Below, in pieces: positions 61,263-64,000 of a stretch of 64,000 nucleotides of DNA. Under the pieces are notes generated by a model. The model worked only from the letters and a program-made list of their open reading frames with translations. It did not search any database and was not told the origin of the DNA. Within the stretch, counting starts at the first letter, position 1. Every line of letters starts with the position of its first letter. The translations under genes and the position numbers were made by a program. Where the stretch lies: contig BAXV01000001.1 of assembly GCA_001310715.1 (NCBI GenBank), positions 195,732 through 259,731 of the forward strand, written 5' to 3'. This DNA is from Pseudovibrio sp. JCM 19062 (GTDB lineage Bacteria; Pseudomonadota; Alphaproteobacteria; Rhizobiales; Stappiaceae).

Positions 61263-61667
61263 ATGGGAAATAGTAGGAGAAATCAGGAGAGTGCGGCGCA
61301 GTTCTCGTTGTTTGACGAGAACTTGCCAAGTGGCACGTCTCCACGTGTGTCAGAGGAGCTGGGAGTCGGCAGTCAGTTTAAGTACTGGTCTGGCGCGTCC
61401 GGGCATCGTTACCTCTTTACCCGGATTTCTCTGGAGGAGGTTCCCGACTATGCAGAAAAACTCGTTCTGATTACAGATGCGAAAAGCGAGAGTGTGATCT
61501 GGCTCGGGTATCAGGGAATACCAAACGAGAAGAACCCGATGCCCGTGCTCAAGCCCTCGCAGGGTGCGTATGTCCACCTTCTGGCAGAAGGCAGCACGGA
61601 AAGGGACCGCGCTCAAAATGATCTGCGCACCGGTATCTTTTCCTATATTAAACCGGAAGATGAATAG
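61263..61667 (+). CDS. Small conserved-looking hypothetical protein
   Basis: 134 residues, MGNSRRNQESAAQFSLFDEN, not recognised. The N-terminal 35 residues look disordered; then a compact domain GHRYLFTRISLEEVPDYAEK, VLITDAKSESVIWLGYQG and GAYVHLLAEG suggests a small alpha/beta fold, ending acidic. No membrane segment or signal peptide is seen. Composition and codon use resemble the neighbours. It converges on chaC, 13 bases away. Confidence 0.7.
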   Translation: MGNSRRNQESAAQFSLFDENLPSGTSPRVSEELGVGSQFKYWSGASGHRYLFTRISLEEVPDYAEKLVLITDAKSESVIWLGYQGIPNEKNPMPVLKPSQGAYVHLLAEGSTERDRAQNDLRTGIFSYIKPEDE

Positions 61668-61680
61668 TCTGCGCTCGCTA

Positions 61681-62204
61681 TTAGAGTGACAGCTGCCGTG
61701 CCAGCCATTCTACATTCTGGTCTTTCACACCCATTTCCTTCATGTGCTCGTAGGTGTTGAGCACGTACTCCGGGTTTGCACCTGACAGGCCCTTTGCTCC
61801 TTTTACAATCTTCAATTGTTCTTCCAGAGGTAAGGCACCAGCATATTGGTTGTGTTTCCGGTCTGCGACGAATGTGACTGCGCGTACCTTGCTGCCTTCA
61901 TCATCCAGCAAACGAATGCTGCGGTGTGCTTCCAGATAAACCATGGTTTGCTGTTCGCGTTCGCGGAGGTAATGAAGAGTATGCTGCCAGTTTTCAGGTG
62001 CGACTTTGAACGCCATGCCGATGCAGGCACCGCCTTTGTCCAGCCCAAATACCAGTCCAGGGTTGTCCTGAGTCCCACGATGAACCCATGAATATACACA
62101 GAGAGATCTATGGAGCCGTGCACAATTGCAGGGACAATCTGTTCATAAGGAAAGCCCGGTCGCCAAATTAGTGAGCCGTAGCCAAATATCCATAAATCTC
62201 GCAT
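61681..62204 (-). CDS. ChaC-family gamma-glutamylcyclotransferase
   Basis: Cleaves gamma-glutamyl groups, probably from glutathione. The substrate-binding loop is FGYGSLIWRPGFPYEQ near the N-terminus (ATG 62204). A frame break near 62110 (one C lost) garbles residues 35-60; repair gives GSHRSLCVYSWVHRGTQDNP, then GLVFGLDKGGACIGMAFKVA with the typical CxGxAF block. The catalytic Glu is in YLREREQ, followed by VYLEAHRSIRLLDDEG. Corrected length is about 174 residues. It is divergent from the DUF2125 gene. Confidence 0.9.
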
Positions 62205-62299
62205 AACTATTTTCTCGTAGAATTCTTATATACACATCGCCTATCAGGCTCGTAATCAGCATGCAACTCACAGCACTGTGTGAGGGTAACGGAGAGTAG

Positions 62300-63343
62300 A
62301 TGACTGAACCAAAAGTATCCCGGCCCCCAAGAAAGTCAGCGTATGTCGCCTTGGCGATCTTCGTCATCCTGCTCATTGGGGGATGGTCCGGCTATTGGGC
62401 CGTTGGACGTGGTATTGTTTCTGACGTTATTCGCAATGGAATAAACGTTGCTGAAGCAGAAGGCGGAAGCCTTGAATGCGGCGATCAGAAGCTTGGTGGA
62501 TACCCGTTCCGATTTGAACTGAGCTGTACTCCTTTTCGTATGGATAAGGACGGAGAGTGGTACTTTATCAATGAGTTACGCGCTGTTGCGCTGGCTTATA
62601 ACCCGACCCATGTGATCTTTGAGGGGAGCGGCCCGGCTGAGATAAACCTTGGTGAGGATGGGCCTGCTTATTCTGCGGACTGGACAACAGCACAAGCGAG
62701 TGTGGTTGCTGAAAACAATATGCCCGCACAAGTTGATACCGTCTTCAATGAGCCGACTCTGACCTACACTATCGGAGATCAGTCTCTTGAGTTGGAGGCG
62801 AATCTGACAGAAGCGCATATGCGCCGTGTTGAAGACAATGCGGATGCGCTGGATGTGGCTTTGCGGATCGTCGGTCTGACAGCAGGTAATGTCTCCGGTG
62901 ATGTGCCGCTTGATGTCAGCCTTGTGATGCAGTTGCCGGAGGTTCTGGCGTGCTGGATGGCGAGGTTCGCAATCTAGCTGATTTATTGGTTGATGAAGAG
63001 ATAAGGGTCAATATCTCCAGCCTGCAGCTGCAAAGCGGTGAGTTCTCCGTCAGTACGGAGGGCAATCTGGTGATTGACCGGCAGGGGCGTTTGAATGGAA
63101 CGCTGCCACTGGTGATTACCGGCATTCATCAGCTGAATGAGGTGTTGCGGCCATTGTTCCCACAAGATGCCAGAACGCTTGAGGCGCTTCAGAGAACGGC
63201 GACGAGTATTGGACAGGGAAGTGCGGAAAATGGTGTTCCGACAATCCGGATACCGGTGACCCTTGAAAATGGGCGTGCACGGATCGCGTTTTTTTGATCT
63301 GGGGCCTGTGCCTCAGCTGGTCATAGGAGAAAGCGGCTCTTAA
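62300..63343 (+). CDS. DUF2125 family membrane-anchored protein
   Basis: An alphaproteobacterial DUF2125 protein: N-terminal anchor AYVALAIFVILLIGGWSGYW, then LECGDQKLGGYPFRFELSCT with the family GYPFR motif and two Cys, and a long beta-rich periplasmic domain. Frame breaks: near 62951 (one G lost; LPEVLAVLDGEVRNLADLLV) and a gained T in the seven-T run 63289-63295. With six T the C-terminus continues IAFFDLGPVPQLVIGESGS and stops at TAA 63341-63343, inside the terminator loop. About 347 residues. Function unknown; the fold hints at lipid-transport-like AsmA relatives, which is speculation. Confidence 0.87.
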
Positions 63344-63353
63344 TGAGCCGCTT
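63331..63353. terminator. Terminator between the DUF2125 and GNAT genes
   Basis: AAGCGGCTC and GAGCCGCTT form a perfect 9-base stem around TTAAT, followed by TT. The corrected DUF2125 stop codon lies in its loop. It separates convergent genes. Confidence 0.8.
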
Positions 63354-63358
63354 TTGGT

Positions 63359-63820
63359 TTATGCGAGCGCAAGACGGTCAAGCGCGATAATGAAGCTGGC
63401 TTCGTCGCCAGGTTCAGCCAGCTCTTCAAAGAGGCTGTTGTCGACCTTGTTTTTGCTTGGCACCAGACAGCGAACGTGAAGCCAGTCACGTGCTTTGCCG
63501 ATCTTGGAGAGCGCTTCTAGCAGCGAGCGACCAATGCCTTTATGGCGATGGTCCGGCATCACGTAGATATCGTCCAACTGGCCAATGCGCAGACCGGAGA
63601 TCAGGTCCGGAATATCGAAGAAAGCAGCGAAGCCGACCAGATTTTCGCCTTCATATGCACCGATGATTTCGATGGACTTATCTTCGAGCAGGCGCTCGGC
63701 AAAGACTTCGTCTGGACGACGTGGAGCGCCGCGCTTCAATGCTTGTGCGTTCTCTGCAATGAGAGGGGCCAAGTCTGGCGCATCACCGGGTCTTAAGGCT
63801 CTACAAGTAAGGTCAGCCAT
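63359..63820 (-). CDS. GNAT family N-acetyltransferase
   Basis: 153 residues, MADLTCRALRPGDAPDLAPL. Motif A is DDIYVMPDHRHKGIGRSLLE with the HRHKGIG core; GFAAFFDIPDLISGLRIGQL precedes it. It is intact. Substrate unknown. Upstream to the window edge (63821-64000) I see only AT-rich non-coding DNA. Confidence 0.88.
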   Translation of the reverse strand: MADLTCRALRPGDAPDLAPLIAENAQALKRGAPRRPDEVFAERLLEDKSIEIIGAYEGENLVGFAAFFDIPDLISGLRIGQLDDIYVMPDHRHKGIGRSLLEALSKIGKARDWLHVRCLVPSKNKVDNSLFEELAEPGDEASFIIALDRLALA

Positions 63821-64000
63821 TATACCTCTTCCCGTTCCTTCGTTTAATTTTGGGCTATAGAGGACCCCAAAAATTCCTGAAAATCAAGGTATCAAACCCC
63901 AATTGGTCCGCAAATTTGTGGGATCTCGCATTCGAATGCTTCAAGTTGTATTTGGGACTACATTAATTAAATATGTGCCTGCTGACATGTAGCTAGCTTT

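Noticed and set aside
1..64000. Programmed ribosomal frameshifting as the cause of split genes
   Set aside because: Too many genes, no common slippery heptamer or downstream structure, and most sites need one missing base in a short G/C run.
1..64000. Genome decay of a symbiont with many pseudogenes
   Set aside because: Breaks hit essential genes at the same rate as others, with one base-run signature, and coding density and motifs are otherwise intact.
1..64000. oriC, CRISPR arrays, tRNA/rRNA genes, IS elements, prophage
   Set aside because: No DnaA-box cluster, regularly spaced repeats, tRNA T-loop pattern, transposase or phage gene was seen on either strand, despite the parABS locus suggesting the origin is not far.

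Overview
This window is a contiguous piece of an alphaproteobacterial chromosome. The best fit is Hyphomicrobiales/Rhodobacterales-like, perhaps the marine Stappiaceae/Pseudovibrio group; that placement is inferred from gene content and order and was not tested. Supporting evidence: the order mnmE-mnmG-rsmG-parA-parB with parS sites, ffh-chorismate mutase-rpsP-rimM-trmD-rplS-leuC, the etfBA/hbd/cobO/HIG1 block, argH-small lipoprotein-lysA-TIGR02302, a CpdR-like regulator, MJ0042/DUF3426 and DUF2125 proteins. It is ordinary core chromosome with a few accessory genes. I see no IS element, prophage, CRISPR array, rRNA or tRNA.

Layout. 1-7.5 kb: DUF255 thioredoxin-fold protein (left edge, partial), tRNA wobble-modification genes mnmE/mnmG, rsmG and the ParAB-parS segregation system, which suggests an origin-proximal position. 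7.9-16 kb: membrane protein, holA-lptE-leuS on the minus strand, yggS, and a tandem pair of membrane-anchored alpha/beta hydrolases. 16-23.4 kb: a promoter/terminator-bounded small-RNA candidate, then ffh, aroQ-type chorismate mutase, rpsP, rimM, trmD, rplS, a metallophosphoesterase and leuC. 23.6-27 kb: HNH protein and an orphan TadE-TadE-TadG (vWA) cluster. 27-37.7 kb: acs, a GST, a D,D-carboxypeptidase, a COG0523 GTPase, hbd, etfA, etfB, a PduO-type adenosyltransferase, HIG1 and TspO. 37.8-45 kb: MFS transporter, GNAT, cardiolipin synthase, YrhK, SDR, UbiH-like hydroxylase, TesB, TlpA. 45-51 kb: argH, LptM-like lipoprotein, lysA and a large TIGR02302 membrane protein. 51-55 kb: S41 peptidase and a DeoR/GH3/HAD set. 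55-64 kb: cpdR-hpt-zinc-ribbon operon, ftsE-ftsX, ydcF, plsC, a small hypothetical, chaC, DUF2125 and a GNAT.

Sequence quality dominates interpretation. About 35 genes, including essential ones (leuS, ffh, rpsP, trmD, holA, ftsE), are broken by roughly 60 single-base frameshifts. Almost all losses are one base from a short run, usually G or C, and six gains all fall in runs of exactly seven A or T where six would keep the frame. This is best read as a homopolymer-type assembly error pattern and not as gene decay, so I give each broken gene as one CDS over its full inferred span and state where the frame breaks. No convincing undescribed system was found. The most useful leads are the small-RNA candidate upstream of ffh, parS copies inside rsmG, an in-frame TGA in a tadE gene, compensating frameshifts hidden inside an apparently intact deoR, and a basic Gly/Pro-rich N-terminal extension on FtsX.
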